Positions 11,163-21,306 are shown, counted from the stretch's first letter. The stretch is 64,000 bases of DNA from Thamnidium elegans (GCA_025201345.1 JAIXMG010000041.1:62001-126000); one strand, 5' to 3'. The notes: generated by a model from the sequence alone, not told the origin. A program made the numbers and translations.

Positions 11163-12377
11163 TTATCGATAATGTCGATTCATATATGGTGGTGGTGGTG
11201 GAGCATCTCTTCTGTCAAAATCGACTCTTCTTCCAGATACCCATCTTGGTGGTGGTGGAGGGGATAATGGTGCATAATCCATTTGGTGGTGATGACGATA
11301 AGGTGAATGATGTATCCATGGTTCTCTTGTATTAGAGCGATAGTATCTATCAGGATGCGGTGGTAAAGGAGGACCAGAAGGTGACGAACCATTATTATTA
11401 TATCTATGATGAGCGCGAGGTAATGGAGGTGGTAAAGACCTTTCACGTAAACGATCGGATTCAAAACGACGAGAATATCCAGGTTCATTCATATTTTTGC
11501 GGGGAGGATAAGAAATACGATTAGCTAATGAATTTGGTAAACGAGGTTCTTCGCGGTCAGGTAAAACAAACTTTCTTTTGTTTACTACGGGTCGTTGATT
11601 GCTTTCCTTTCTAATGGGACTAGTATCATTTCTATCTTTGTTAATATTATCCTTGGCTACAACCTGCTTTTCCTCTACTACTTCTTTTTTGGTGGGTTTT
11701 TCCCAAATACTTTCTCGTGTAATTTTGTTATAATAATACTTTTCCCCTTTATCTGATACATGCATGGCCCAATTTTCAGGTAAAGATTCTTCTTCTTTTG
11801 TTTTTGTGGGTGCCGCTGTTTCTTTTGGTTTACGATCTACTTCTGTAGAAGCATCATCTGACTCATTTCCCCAATCTGCTTGCATAACATCATCCTCTCC
11901 ATCTGAATCAAAAGAAACTACTGCTTCTTTATAAATTCTTGCTTTTTTAATTTTAGGCTCTTCGGTATGAATTGTTTCCTCTTTTTTGACTACTTTTTCT
12001 TCTATTTTTTCTTGTACTTTTTCCTTTTCTTTTTCCACTAGTATTACCTCTTCTTCTTCTTTAGAACTGACAATAACTGATTTTACTTCTCTTTTATCGG
12101 GATATCTTGAAGAATGTATTCTCTCGGGCTCTTTTCTGGCAGGAGGTCTACGATTATAAGGTTTATAATGTTCACGACGCTCCATGTAATAATGAGCTGG
12201 TTCATCATGTCTCCTTAACGGTTGAGAGAAAGGGGGGTATCTTGGATGTGGCCATGGTCTGGTGCCACCTTCTTCTCGCCTATAATATCTTTCATCGCGT
12301 ATAGCTGGCCTTTCATCAAATCTTGGTCTAGCATGCATATATCTATCTCTTGGTGGTTGATCGTAACGGCGATCCAT
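11163..12377 (-). CDS. WW-domain protein with Arg/Tyr- and Pro-rich arms
   Basis: Single-exon gene, 404 aa. One WW domain lies at about residues 200-232, with core LPENWAMHV and GEKYYYNKITRESIWEKP; both signature Trp are present, so it should bind proline-rich ligands. The N-terminus is rich in Arg, Tyr and Asp; the middle is Glu/Lys-rich with an acidic SFDSDGEDD patch; the C-terminus is Pro/Arg/His-rich with PPPPP runs. There are no FF domains (Prp40) and no PQBP1-type sequence. The composition resembles nuclear RNA-processing factors, but that is inference; no specific ortholog is recognised. Confidence 0.8.
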   Translation of the reverse strand: MDRRYDQPPRDRYMHARPRFDERPAIRDERYYRREEGGTRPWPHPRYPPFSQPLRRHDEPAHYYMERREHYKPYNRRPPARKEPERIHSSRYPDKREVKSVIVSSKEEEEVILVEKEKEKVQEKIEEKVVKKEETIHTEEPKIKKARIYKEAVVSFDSDGEDDVMQADWGNESDDASTEVDRKPKETAAPTKTKEEESLPENWAMHVSDKGEKYYYNKITRESIWEKPTKKEVVEEKQVVAKDNINKDRNDTSPIRKESNQRPVVNKRKFVLPDREEPRLPNSLANRISYPPRKNMNEPGYSRRFESDRLRERSLPPPLPRAHHRYNNNGSSPSGPPLPPHPDRYYRSNTREPWIHHSPYRHHHQMDYAPLSPPPPPRWVSGRRVDFDRRDAPPPPPYMNRHYR

Positions 12378-12554
12378 TGTTTGTTATTAATTACAAAAAA
12401 GAAAAAAAAAAGAATTTTTTATTTTATTTATTTTTGAAAGAAACATCATTTCACGTGATCAGTTATTTTTTGTGCGCGTGGGTTAAGTACATATAATGCT
12501 CTCTCGTTTCTTTTTTCGCTTCTAAAATAAAGGGATAAACGGAAAGAGTGAGAA
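12378..12554. promoter_or_regulatory. Divergent promoter with TCACGTGA E-box
   Basis: The 177 bp between two divergent starts contains the palindromic octamer TCACGTGA at 12451-12458, the consensus for Cbf1/USF-type bHLH factors. The same octamer occurs upstream of SCO1 and beside the tRNA-Asn gene. Confidence 0.5.
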
Positions 12555-13865
12555 ATGAAGAGAAATGAACTTCCTCAACGCTCACTGACGTTACCACCTT
12601 TAAATTTATCTCGCTTAGAATCCGCATCTCCATATAATAAAAGTGAGATTGATACCAATGAAACCGAAACAACGCTTTATTTTCAACGAGCTGCAACTAT
12701 TAGGCAACCCAACTCAAAAGTAATGTTCCATATTATAGAAGCCTCGCAAACTATATTGTTTACCTCTTCCTCATTACAACGGACAGTAGGAAAATGTATT
12801 GGATGTACTGGCAATGATAGTCTTCATGCTGCCTTTTCACCTACTTTACATAAATCTAGGTCTTCTACAGAAAAGTTAATGTCGATTCTTGAATTGATGG
12901 AACGAAAAGCTACTACAGACTTGTGCCAAGAACTAATTCAAGCAGCTTCCTCGTGTATATATATATTAAAAGAATTATGTTGGACTCTACGTACAAGATT
13001 ATCTACTCTAGTGCAAGGATTAGACTCTAAATTTTCTCGTAATTTATTAATGAATCTATATAGTGCAACTGTAGATATAAAAGAAGCTTGGGAAATCATT
13101 AGTCCTCATCTATCTATTGACCCCTTGAGTGCATTCACTTCATCAACGCAAACAAATAGACCTTCGCCCAGAAATAGATCACCTAGCGATTTCAATTCTG
13201 CTAATTCACCTCTTATGTCTCCTCTTGCTTCACCTAGTCTATTGGGTGATAATACGCAACTCTATCACCATTTAAGTAATGCTGTTACTGGATCATTGCA
13301 TGTATTAACAACATTACGACAAACAATTGAAGAAACTACTACAAACTCAAAAATACATCATAGTCTAGAAAAGAAATTAAATGAATTATTAAGGCAAGCA
13401 CAAAATGCTACTGATTTATGCCATCGACTAGATAAAAATATTGAATCCAATATGGGTAATAATAAAGAAGATCTTTTACTATTACCTACTCGACAAGAAT
13501 CAAGTAGAAGAATTTGGGAAGATACTAGTATTTATTTAAAAGTAATTATATCCCCCTTTTTTTTTATTCGATTGATTTATTTATTATTCTGTTAGGCTAT
13601 CGTTAGTATCATGACATTTATTCGGTCTATTTCGACAGAAGAAGATTTTGTCTGGCCGAAATCTGTAAAACAAGGTTGTCTTTATGTAACTAGAATGACG
13701 GCTGAAGTAGCTAAACTTTGGAACAATTATAGTACTTTTGCCGAAGATGGATTCTTCTTGGGCAGACAAGAAAGAAGTGTTAGTATCTCTGACCAAAACA
13801 ATATCGTTCTCTCTACATCTCCTGCAACTGATATACCCATGCAACGTAGAAATACACAGCAGTAG
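12555..13865 (+). CDS. SOG2: Sog2-like RAM-pathway protein (C-terminal-domain type)
   Basis: Exons 12555-13541 and 13596-13865 give 418 aa. The body is helical and resembles the C-terminal region of fungal Sog2 proteins, which act with the Cbk1/Orb6 NDR kinase in morphogenesis: VMFHIIEASQTILFTSSSLQ at the start, then Leu-rich helices through LQLIQAA-like and KELCWTLRTRL segments. The leucine-rich repeats of Sog2 are absent, so this is either a shortened form or a paralog. A Ser/Pro-rich linker near residues 195-230 (PRNRSPSDF) could carry phosphosites. Similarity was judged by eye; the name is tentative. Confidence 0.5.
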
Positions 13866-13978
13866 TAAAAAAAAAAATACCGTCTTTTTTATAAAATAAA
13901 AATTAAAAAAATAAAATAATTGCCTGCTGGCTTTTCCCCTCTCTCTCTTTTTTTTTTTTATATATATTGCTAATAATA

Positions 13979-14582
13979 ATGTCATTACAATTCATTCGAT
14001 CGCTACATTATAAAAGAGTGCCAAATTACGATGGTTGGTGGACTCAAATATTAAATCGTTCAATCGAGCCAAAAAAGTCTATAAGTATCGAGCAAGTACC
14101 AGTGGTAACTAATAGAGTACCTATTGCAATACCTTTTGAGCAAATACCCGAAGAAATCATTACCCTGGCCCCAACCACAAGCACAACTGTCTATTTAAAC
14201 GGTACACCTATTAAACTTCCAGAAAAGCCGAGTTCCCCTGATAACTGTTGTATGAGGTAAATAAATAAAAAAAAGAATGCACAGTAAATTTCTAACTTGT
14301 TTTTTTTTAGTGGCTGCGCTCACTGGTAAATGCAAATCCAAAAAAGAAAAAGAAAAAAAAAGGGCACTAATATTTTTCTTTTAAACTAGTGTTTGGGATA
14401 TGTACGGTGAAGATATGGAGGAATATGCATCACAAAAAACAGAAATTAGAAATAGATTTAAAGAAGCAGGTGTCACACTGCCAAAGGAACTAGAAAAGGG
14501 CAACCAAAATGATGCAATGGAAGAAATGGACCCATCCATGAAGGCATTTTTAGACATGGAAAAGAAGCTCAAGAATATGTAA
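13979..14582 (+). CDS. Oxidoreductase-like domain protein (OXLD1 / YPL107W family)
   Basis: Exons 13979-14256, 14311-14325 and 14390-14582 give 161 aa. The family motif is rebuilt across both introns: PEKPSSPDNCCM, SGCAHC, VWDMYGEDMEEY. The four Cys (CC and CxxxC-like GCAHC) are a probable metal or redox site, and the middle exon is only 15 nt and encodes GCAH. The N-terminus is Arg/Lys-containing and may target mitochondria, as for YPL107W. The start is the ATG at 13979; an upstream in-frame TTG is not needed. The family call is good; its biochemical function is not established. Confidence 0.87.
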
Positions 14583-14940
14583 ATAAATAGAACTAGCTCG
14601 TGATAACATCACACCACTCTTGCTTGAGAGGGTATGGAGATCTTTTTATTATGCAATAGGCACTACTTGCAGTGCCCTATGCGCTCATCTGATTATGATC
14701 AGCAATAATAAAGAATGTTCGTTTTCAATTGGTAATACTGCATATGCTTACAGCTCTCCCTCAATTAATACCGATTTGTTACAAGTATTTTGTTACAAGT
14801 GTCTTTTAAAGGGCAGTGATCGAACTCTGCAAACAAGTGCACATAGCCCCCTTTGCTATCTTGGACTGACCTGTGCCACCTGTAAAATCACTGCTAAAAG
14901 TAGTTGTTAGGCAAATGCTAAAAAAAAAAAAAAAAAAAAA

Positions 14941-15018
14941 AAAGATGGTTGTAACTAATATCCATAGTTACTTGGCAAAAGTTAGAAAGAAAAAGATGGT
15001 CGTAACTAGTATCCATAG
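14941..15018 (+). repeat. 27-bp imperfect direct repeat
   Basis: AAAGATGGTTGTAACTAATA... at 14941-14967 recurs at 14992-15018 with two substitutions, spacing 51 bp, in the RACK1 upstream region. Confidence 0.85.
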
Positions 15019-15356
15019 AAACCGATATTATCATTAGAAAGGTCATGAGTGTTTGAGGAGTTATGTATACTTATTTTTGGTACCTTTTTTTCCTTTTTTT
15101 TTAATATATCGCAATAGAAAATAGAATTGTTACTGTGGCGATTCTATTATGTTCTATTGAATTGTGTGTTTTTTTAATAAAAGAAGATGTTTTACATATA
15201 AGTGAACAAGTACTAAATTATTTATTAACGATTATAATATACATGTGCTCGGTTGATGCAAGTAGTAGATATATAGACTTATAATAGAAGAAATTACTCC
15301 TTGCTATTAGCTTCTAGAAACACTTTTTGACTTTAAAAAATTCGAAGCAATTTGAT

Positions 15357-15383
15357 TTAGGGTTTGCAAAAGAAAAAACCTAA
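15357..15383. promoter_or_regulatory. Telo-box pair in RACK1 promoter
   Basis: TTAGGGTTT followed 11 bp later by AACCTAA in opposite orientation. Telo-boxes are binding sites for Tbf1-type factors, which drive ribosomal-protein genes in many fungi. Placement upstream of a ribosome-associated gene supports the call; binding is inferred. Confidence 0.45.
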
Positions 15384-15535
15384 GCCATATTATTGGCTAA
15401 ATATATTTTTTCTAGTGTCCGCTACCACAGTTCGCGAATTGACTTGGGGGAAAATGTGGTGCGGGCAAAGAGAAAGTTCAAAGTGAATCAAGGAAGAAGC
15501 ATACTTGTGAATCCCTCTCTTTTCTTACTGACAAC

Positions 15536-16859
15536 ATGGATACTCTTACTCTCCGCGGAACACTCGAAGGTGTGTAATAACAACCAAGTTGTGCATGTAT
15601 ATAACGGATTGGATGGATTGGATGGATTTATAAATGGATGGATCTTTTTTTTTTTTGGGGAAAAATAGTCGACATAAAAAAATAAAAAAAAAAATATCGA
15701 TGAAAGTTCAATTCTACGATTATATACATGTACAACTTTTTTAACGTTGTGTACTATACTGCATGAGCGACATTTTATTAACGTAATTTATTTTTATTTT
15801 TTGTTGCTTAATAGGTCACGGTAACTGGGGTAAGTTTTATAAGATTTAAATGACATTTTTTTGCACGTACTAAACTTCGCTTTTTTTTTAATGTAGTCAC
15901 TGCCATTGCCACCACCTCTGAGGCACCTGATATGGTTTTATCTGCCTCTCGTGATAAGACTATCATCGTCTGGAACCTTACCAGGTAAAATTATATAATA
16001 TAGATTTTTTTTTTTTAGTTTCGAAAATATTAAAACCTATAATAGAGATGAAATGAACTATGGTGTTCCTCGCAAGTCTCTTGTCGGTCACTCTCACTTC
16101 GTTGAGGATATTGCCATCTCTTCCGATGGTCAATTTGCCCTCTCCGCTTCTTGGGATCACACTCTCCGTCTTTGGGATTTGAACAACGGTACTACCACTC
16201 GTCGTTTCGTTGGTCACACTAACGATGTTTTGTCTGTCTCTTTCTCTGCTGACAACCGTCAAATTGTTTCCGGTTCTCGTGATAAGTCTATCAAGCTCTG
16301 GAACACCCTTGGTGAGTGTAAGTACAACATCACCGAAGATGGTCACTCCGAATGGGTTTCTTGTGTTCGTTTCTCTCCTAACCCTGCTAACCCTCTCATC
16401 GTTTCCGGTGGTTGGGATAAGCTCGTCAAGGTTTGGGATCTTGCCAAGATGAAGCTCCGTACCAACTTCATTGGTCACAACGGTTATGTCAACACTGTCA
16501 CTATCTCCCCCGATGGTTCTCTCTGTGCCTCCGCCGGTAAGGACGGTGTTGTCATGCTCTGGGATCTTAACGATGCCAAGCACCTCTACTCTCTCGAAGC
16601 TGGATCTCTCGTCCACGCTCTTACCTTCTCCCCCAACCGTTACTGGCTCTGTGCTGCTACCTCCACTGGTATCAAGATCTGGGATCTCGAGTCCAAGTCC
16701 ATTGTTGATGAGCTCCGTCCTGAATTCGCTCAATTGGGTAAGAGAAAGAACCCTGACCCCGATTGTTTGTCTGTCTGTTGGTCTGCTGATGGTGCCACTC
16801 TCTTCTCTGGTTACTCTGATAACATCATCCGTGTCTGGCAAGTCACCCGTACTCTTTAA
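15536..16859 (+). CDS. ASC1: RACK1/Asc1/Cpc2, WD40 protein of the 40S ribosome
   Basis: Seven-bladed WD40 propeller on the small ribosomal subunit, acting in translation control and signalling. Exons 15536-15569, 15815-15829 (15 nt), 15897-15984, 16046-16859 give 316 aa, the usual RACK1 length. Repeat landmarks are [64 protein letters not shown] and [12 protein letters not shown]. Codons favour C in third position (CTC, TCC, GCC, ATC) far more than neighbours, as expected for a very highly expressed gene. Intron 1 (245 nt) is the longest of its three. Convergent with HIS1. Confidence 0.98.
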
Positions 16860-16981
16860 ATTATTTAATATTTTTTTAGAGTAGAAAAACAAACCAAAAA
16901 AATAAAATTCCATATTGTTTAACAAATTAAAAAAAAAATAATGTGCCTCCCTTTTTATACATGTAAAAAAAAATGTTTATT

Positions 16982-17875
16982 CTATACACGACAATTAGTA
17001 AATGCCATAACCATGATATCAGTAGCACCACATTCTGTCAATTGATCTAAAATTTGACCTCTTTCTTTAATAGCAATCATAGAAGATACAGCAACCCAAC
17101 CATCATGAGAGTCTAAAGCAGAAACGGTAGGACCAAGACGGCCAGGTGTAATCTTGGAGGTTAAGAGTAAGTTTTTACGTTCAACGTTATAAGTACACAA
17201 GACATATTGATGAGCTGTAATGACACCACGCACACGCGATGTAATCTTATCAATCAAATCAGTATGCTTTGATTTTTTGTTGGCAATTAAGACGGATTGT
17301 GTTTCCATTAAATCGTAGATATCATGAAGACCGGCAGCACGCATCGATTCACCTGTTTCAACGAGATCTACAATACCGTCAGCTAAACCAAGAGCGCAAG
17401 CAGCTTCGACGGAACCAGAGACGTGTTTAATACTGGTCTTTTTACCGGTAGCAGCGTCTAAAGGAGCAAAGAGTTTGGTGGCGGTGTTGACAAAACTAGT
17501 CACAATACGCTTACCGACCAAGGATTCTAATGTTTGATGTTCTCCTTTGACAGGAACCTCAATAGCAAGTCTACATTTACCAAAATTTAACTCTAAAATC
17601 TCGCGGATCTTATCTTGAACTTCACTTTCTACAACAATATCTTGACCAGTGATACCTAAATCAACGTTACCTTCACCAACATACTTGGCAATATCGGCTG
17701 CAGGCAAGAAGATAAGCGCGATAGGGAGGTTGGTACAAAGCGCAATATCTTGACGAGAACTACGATTGAAATGAATATCGCAGCCTTTTAAAAGCTCAAT
17801 GCAGGTTTCATAAATACGACCCTTCTTGGGTACAGCAAACAATAAACGATCTTCGAGATCCTTAACAAACTCCAT
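16982..17875 (-). CDS. HIS1: ATP phosphoribosyltransferase (first step of histidine synthesis)
   Basis: HisG-family enzyme joining ATP and PRPP to give phosphoribosyl-ATP. Intronless, 297 aa, the same size as S. cerevisiae His1. Visible features are LLFAVPKKGRIYE at the N-terminus, ADIAKYVGEGNVDLGITGQD, the PRPP-binding stretch DGIVDLVETGESMRAAGL, and a C-terminal ACT-like regulatory domain ending TDIMVMAFTNCRV, so it is the long, feedback-inhibited form. The start at 17875 (MEFVKDLEDRLLFAVP) matches the family. A Gcn4/Cpc1-type site lies 71 bp upstream. Convergent with RACK1, 122 bp apart. Confidence 0.98.
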   Translation of the reverse strand: MEFVKDLEDRLLFAVPKKGRIYETCIELLKGCDIHFNRSSRQDIALCTNLPIALIFLPAADIAKYVGEGNVDLGITGQDIVVESEVQDKIREILELNFGKCRLAIEVPVKGEHQTLESLVGKRIVTSFVNTATKLFAPLDAATGKKTSIKHVSGSVEAACALGLADGIVDLVETGESMRAAGLHDIYDLMETQSVLIANKKSKHTDLIDKITSRVRGVITAHQYVLCTYNVERKNLLLTSKITPGRLGPTVSALDSHDGWVAVSSMIAIKERGQILDQLTECGATDIMVMAFTNCRV

Positions 17876-18350
17876 TGAATAAGATAGAAATAAAAAAAAT
17901 AAAATAAAAGAAAGGGTTTTTTTTTTTAATATTAAATTCTTTTTATGAGTCACGGTCCAATTGAGACCAAAGTAAAATCCAATCAAATTAACAATGAGTT
18001 TTAAAAAAAATACGTCAGTATTAAACACGAAAAAGGGGTTCTGTTGGACATTAAGCTTATGTCACGAATAACGGTTTTTTTATTAGAAATAAGGGCCAGT
18101 GTTTCAACGCGAAAATACGTGTAAGAAAAAAAAAAAAAAAAAAAAAAAAAGAGCTAAAAATACATTATTTATGGTTACATGTACCTGAACAATCATATAA
18201 AGTGAAGATGACCGCCATGTGTCACCATCATCCAGAATTGGAACATGACTTTTCACACCACTCTGCCCCGCATTATCATCTCGTTTCCTTTTCTCCCTTT
18301 TTTTCTTTTTTCTTTTTTCTTTTTTCCGTCTTTTTTTTTTTTTTTTCTCG
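17876..18350. other. Divergent intergenic region between HIS1 and the ERT1-like gene
   Basis: 475 bp with the TGAGTCA site, a 23-bp A run (18128-18150), and a long C/T-rich tract (about 18278-18349) directly before the ERT1-like ATG. Confidence 0.5.
17945..17953. promoter_or_regulatory. Gcn4/Cpc1-type site upstream of HIS1
   Basis: ATGAGTCAC contains the full TGAGTCA heptamer of the bZIP factor of general amino-acid control, 71 bp before the HIS1 start codon. Position and gene function support it. Confidence 0.6.
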
Positions 18351-20180
18351 ATGACTACAACAACAGATCAAGAAATTAACTTTTCCAATTACTTTTCAAG
18401 TGTGAATAATAGCACTGAACTTGAGAATAAAAAAAAGAAGGCTTCGAGAGCTTGTCTTCATTGTCAAAGAGTAATAATAATATACACCAAAAAGAAAAGA
18501 TACATACTGTTGTGAAATTTGTTTTTTTTTAAATTTATTTTTTCTTTTGAACCTTATATAGGCTCATTTAACCTGTGATGATTGTAAAAAAAAAAAAAAA
18601 TGCTATATATACTATTACAATATTTTTTAAAGAAAGAAAAAAGAGGCTAATTTTTATATATCATGTACAAAATTGATTATTATAGCTAGACCATGCCAAC
18701 GCTGTATAAAAAGAGATTTGGCCACAACATGCACAGACGCAGCTAGAAAAAAAGCGAAATATTTACAAGATTTACCGGTCGAAGAGACAATTTTTAATAA
18801 TAGTACCGAACCATCTTCATTTTCTGATTCCATCTTGAATACCTCAATGGGTAGGACAATGTGATTCCATGATATTATTTAATCTGACTAATGAATTTTT
18901 TTTTTTTTTTTTTTTTTTTTGCACTAAACTTATCTAGCCACAACGCAATCTTCGTTATTATATCCCAATCAACAGATATTCGATTTCTCTCTTACTGACT
19001 TAGGATTTGGTTCCGAAACTGTTGGGTTAGAATATGGGTTTCTAGGTAATATGTTACAAAATCCATTAGAAGAAGAGAGTGGTAGTACAACAGTTACCAC
19101 GAGTGCAGCGACGCCAATCCATTTGTCAATGATGCAACAACACCAACATCAACAACAGCAACAACATCATCAACAGCAACAACAACAACAACAGCAACAG
19201 CAACAACAACAATTGATGCAGCAGCAACAACAAATGACCTTTCAAACATTTTATTCTTCACCTTTTGTACAGCAACAATCTTCCCCCGTGACTTCTACAC
19301 CAGTTACAAAAAGGGTCTCCTCCCCCCACTCGGAATCGTCTATTACAACCATGATGCCACTGAATAGTCCGTTTACCAATAGTCTCAAAAGAAATGCTCC
19401 TTTTACAGGTAGAAGAAAAGGATATGGAAATACTCCCGAAGAAGCTTATGCAAGCGTTAAAAAACCGTTTAATTATGCAGAAGGTTTTCATTATCTTATA
19501 CAATATGTTCGAGACAGGTAAACTATATACACTTGTGTCATTGTATTATACTGACAAGAATATATATATATATATATATATAGAATGGGTCGAGATAATT
19601 TAATGCGAATTAGTCGAGCAATGGCACTATTTAGGCCTTCGTTATTAGCACTTATTATGAATCTGACTGAAGAAGACCTTGTATTTATGGAAAAATGTGT
19701 TCAACGTACTTTACTAGAATATGAAAAGTTAATTAGCTTTTCGGGTACACCTACTGTCGTTTGGAGGAGAACGGGCGAAGTATGTTTGGTTGGAAAAGAG
19801 TTTTCTTTATTGACACAATGGACAAAGGATATGTTGTTGGGAAAAAAAATTTATATTTACGAGGTAACAATTAAGGTTTTGTAGCAAAATGGCATATTTT
19901 AACTTCTTTCAAGCTGATGGATAGTCAATCTGTTGTAGAGTATTGGGAAAACTTTTCAATGTATGCATTTGATAATACCAATAAATCATGTGTTTATTCT
20001 TGTATTATCAAAACACCGCAACAAAAACCAGTACCCTGTACATTTTGCTTTACAATCAAACGCGATATTTTTGATCTACCTAGTGTTATTGTGGGCAATG
20101 TAAGTAAACTTTTCTTTTTTTTTTTTGTCAGTTTAAACAATGTATTCATTCAAATCCAGTTTTTGCCTATTCTTAGTTAA
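18351..20180 (+). CDS. ERT1: Zn2Cys6 transcription factor of the Ert1/Rds2 (gluconeogenesis) family
   Basis: Regulator of gluconeogenic and nonfermentable-carbon genes in yeasts. Exons 18351-18470, 18562-18583 (22 nt), 18686-18850, 18938-19517, 19584-19863, 19914-20099, 20160-20180 give 457 aa. The zinc cluster ASRACLHCQRAHLTCDDSRP, continuing CQRCIKR, is assembled from three exons. A polyglutamine tract (19131-19230) follows. The C-terminal PAS-like region is characteristic: AEGFHYLIQYV, FMEKCVQRTLLEYE, GTPTVVWRRTGEV, VGKEFSLLTQW, and a NFLPIL-type end. For the last exon an upstream AG at 20131 is also in frame; the 20159 acceptor was preferred because it gives the family-like end. Strong call for the family, moderate for the exact ortholog. 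Confidence 0.92.
19131..19230 (+). repeat. CAA/CAG polyglutamine-coding microsatellite
   Basis: Mixed CAA/CAG/CAT repeat coding for a Gln/His run inside the ERT1-like gene, between the zinc cluster and the PAS-like region. Confidence 0.9.
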
Positions 20181-20488
20181 TAACCTAATTGTAAAAAAAT
20201 GGTTTATGCACTGTTTTGTGTGTACAGCAGATATCAACATAATAAAGTTTTTTTTTTTTTTGATGTTTTGAATAGTTATTATTTATCAATTGTTATAAGG
20301 GGGAAGACTGAGAGAGAGAGAGAGAGAGTGGGAGAGAAAAGGTGGTACACTATTTTGGTTTACTAATACATATATAACTGTTGTAAAAATTATATATAAA
20401 AGAGGGGGGAATGCTAGAGAGAGGAGATAGCAGGGATGAAAGATGACAAAAAGGGGGGGAGTGAAAGGGGCGTATTTTATGAGCTAAT
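20181..20488. repeat. Convergent intergenic region with (AG)n tract
   Basis: 308 bp between the ERT1-like and expansin-like gene ends, with a T run near 20250 and an AGAGAG-rich purine tract at about 20309-20340 plus G-rich purine stretches to 20470. Confidence 0.6.
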
Positions 20489-21036
20489 TTAAGTACGTTC
20501 ATCATCTTCGTCGCTATCACCAGAATCTTCAAGATACTCTCCCCAAGAGATGGGAATAATACCTTTATTGGTATCGCGCTCAAGTTGGCCCCAAACAGCA
20601 GGTGTAAGATCCAAACAACCTAAAAAAAAAAAAAGATGAATATCTAAATATTTACAGCGATCAATCTTTTGTTTGTATAATTACCATGGTCACAAGTAGG
20701 ACAGGCATCAGTAACGGTGGCAATAGTACACTTCTTTTCATAACAGATCTTTACTCGCTTTCCACACCAAGAACTCTTTTTGCTCATGTCACCATATTGA
20801 TCACCGTTCATGGCGACAATTTGAGAGTCCACGTCAGCGTAAGGACCACAAGCACCTTGAGCTCCACCTTCATTTACAGGATCAAAAAATGTACCAATGC
20901 CGTGAAATAAAAGTCGATTAATGGCACCTACTGCATGGTGAACAGTATCTCCGAGAAGACCTCTCTTATCTACTGGTATAGCGGATGCGATTGTAATAAA
21001 CAATGCTACTAGACAGATTAATAATTGACACTTCAT
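20489..21036 (-). CDS. Secreted expansin/barwin-like (RlpA-type double-psi barrel) protein
   Basis: Exons 21036-20685 and 20619-20489 give 160 aa. The signal peptide is clear: MKCQLLICLVALFITIASA, then PVDKR, a possible Kex2-type KR cleavage site. The barrel shows GACGPYADVDSQIVAMNG, a KSSWCGKRVKICYEKKC disulfide cluster, VTDACPTCDHG and CLDLTPAVWGQL. Such small fungal proteins bind or loosen cell-wall polysaccharides without the expansin C-terminal binding domain. Unusually, the mature protein ends in an acidic tail (EDSGDSDEDDERT). The family call is strong; substrate unknown. Confidence 0.88.
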
Positions 21037-21273
21037 TTTTAATATGTAACTGAGTATATGAGGAGAGAGTGTAAGAGAGATAAAACTAAAGAAGAATGAA
21101 ATTTTAAAAAATTGGGGCTCTCTTTTATATAGATTCGATTAGGGGGTGGTAAGTTTAGACAAGATAAATGTAGAGTGTGTTTACTATGTGTTTTAAGAAT
21201 AAAAATGCGTGTGGTAGTCAAGTAAGAACCACCTGCAGTAATTAGCATAATTGACTTTGAAACTTCCCCTTAC

Positions 21274-21306
<33 letters not shown>

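Larger units (their letters stand above)
14583..15535. other. Intergenic region and RACK1 promoter
   Basis: No gene accepted. 14941-14967 and 14992-15018 are a 27-bp direct repeat with two mismatches, spaced 51 bp. A telo-box TTAGGGTTT lies at 15357-15365 with AACCTAA at 15377-15383, about 170 bp before the RACK1 start, and a pyrimidine tract directly precedes the ATG. Confidence 0.55.

Noticed and set aside
14620..14910. 96-codon plus-strand frame with many Cys
   Set aside because: No family cues, lies in the intergenic stretch after a complete gene, and composition does not resemble neighbouring coding DNA.
15570..15814. snoRNA in RACK1 intron 1
   Set aside because: Some fungi and animals host a box C/D RNA in this gene, and CGATGA occurs here, but no matching C/D pair with terminal stem was found.
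15978..16925. 315-codon antisense open frame over RACK1
   Set aside because: Arises from the strong codon bias of RACK1; the plus strand encodes an unmistakable WD40 protein.
19131..19230. CAG-rich tract as a mobile or clustered repeat
   Set aside because: It is an in-frame polyglutamine run in the ERT1-like gene, not an element or CRISPR-type array.
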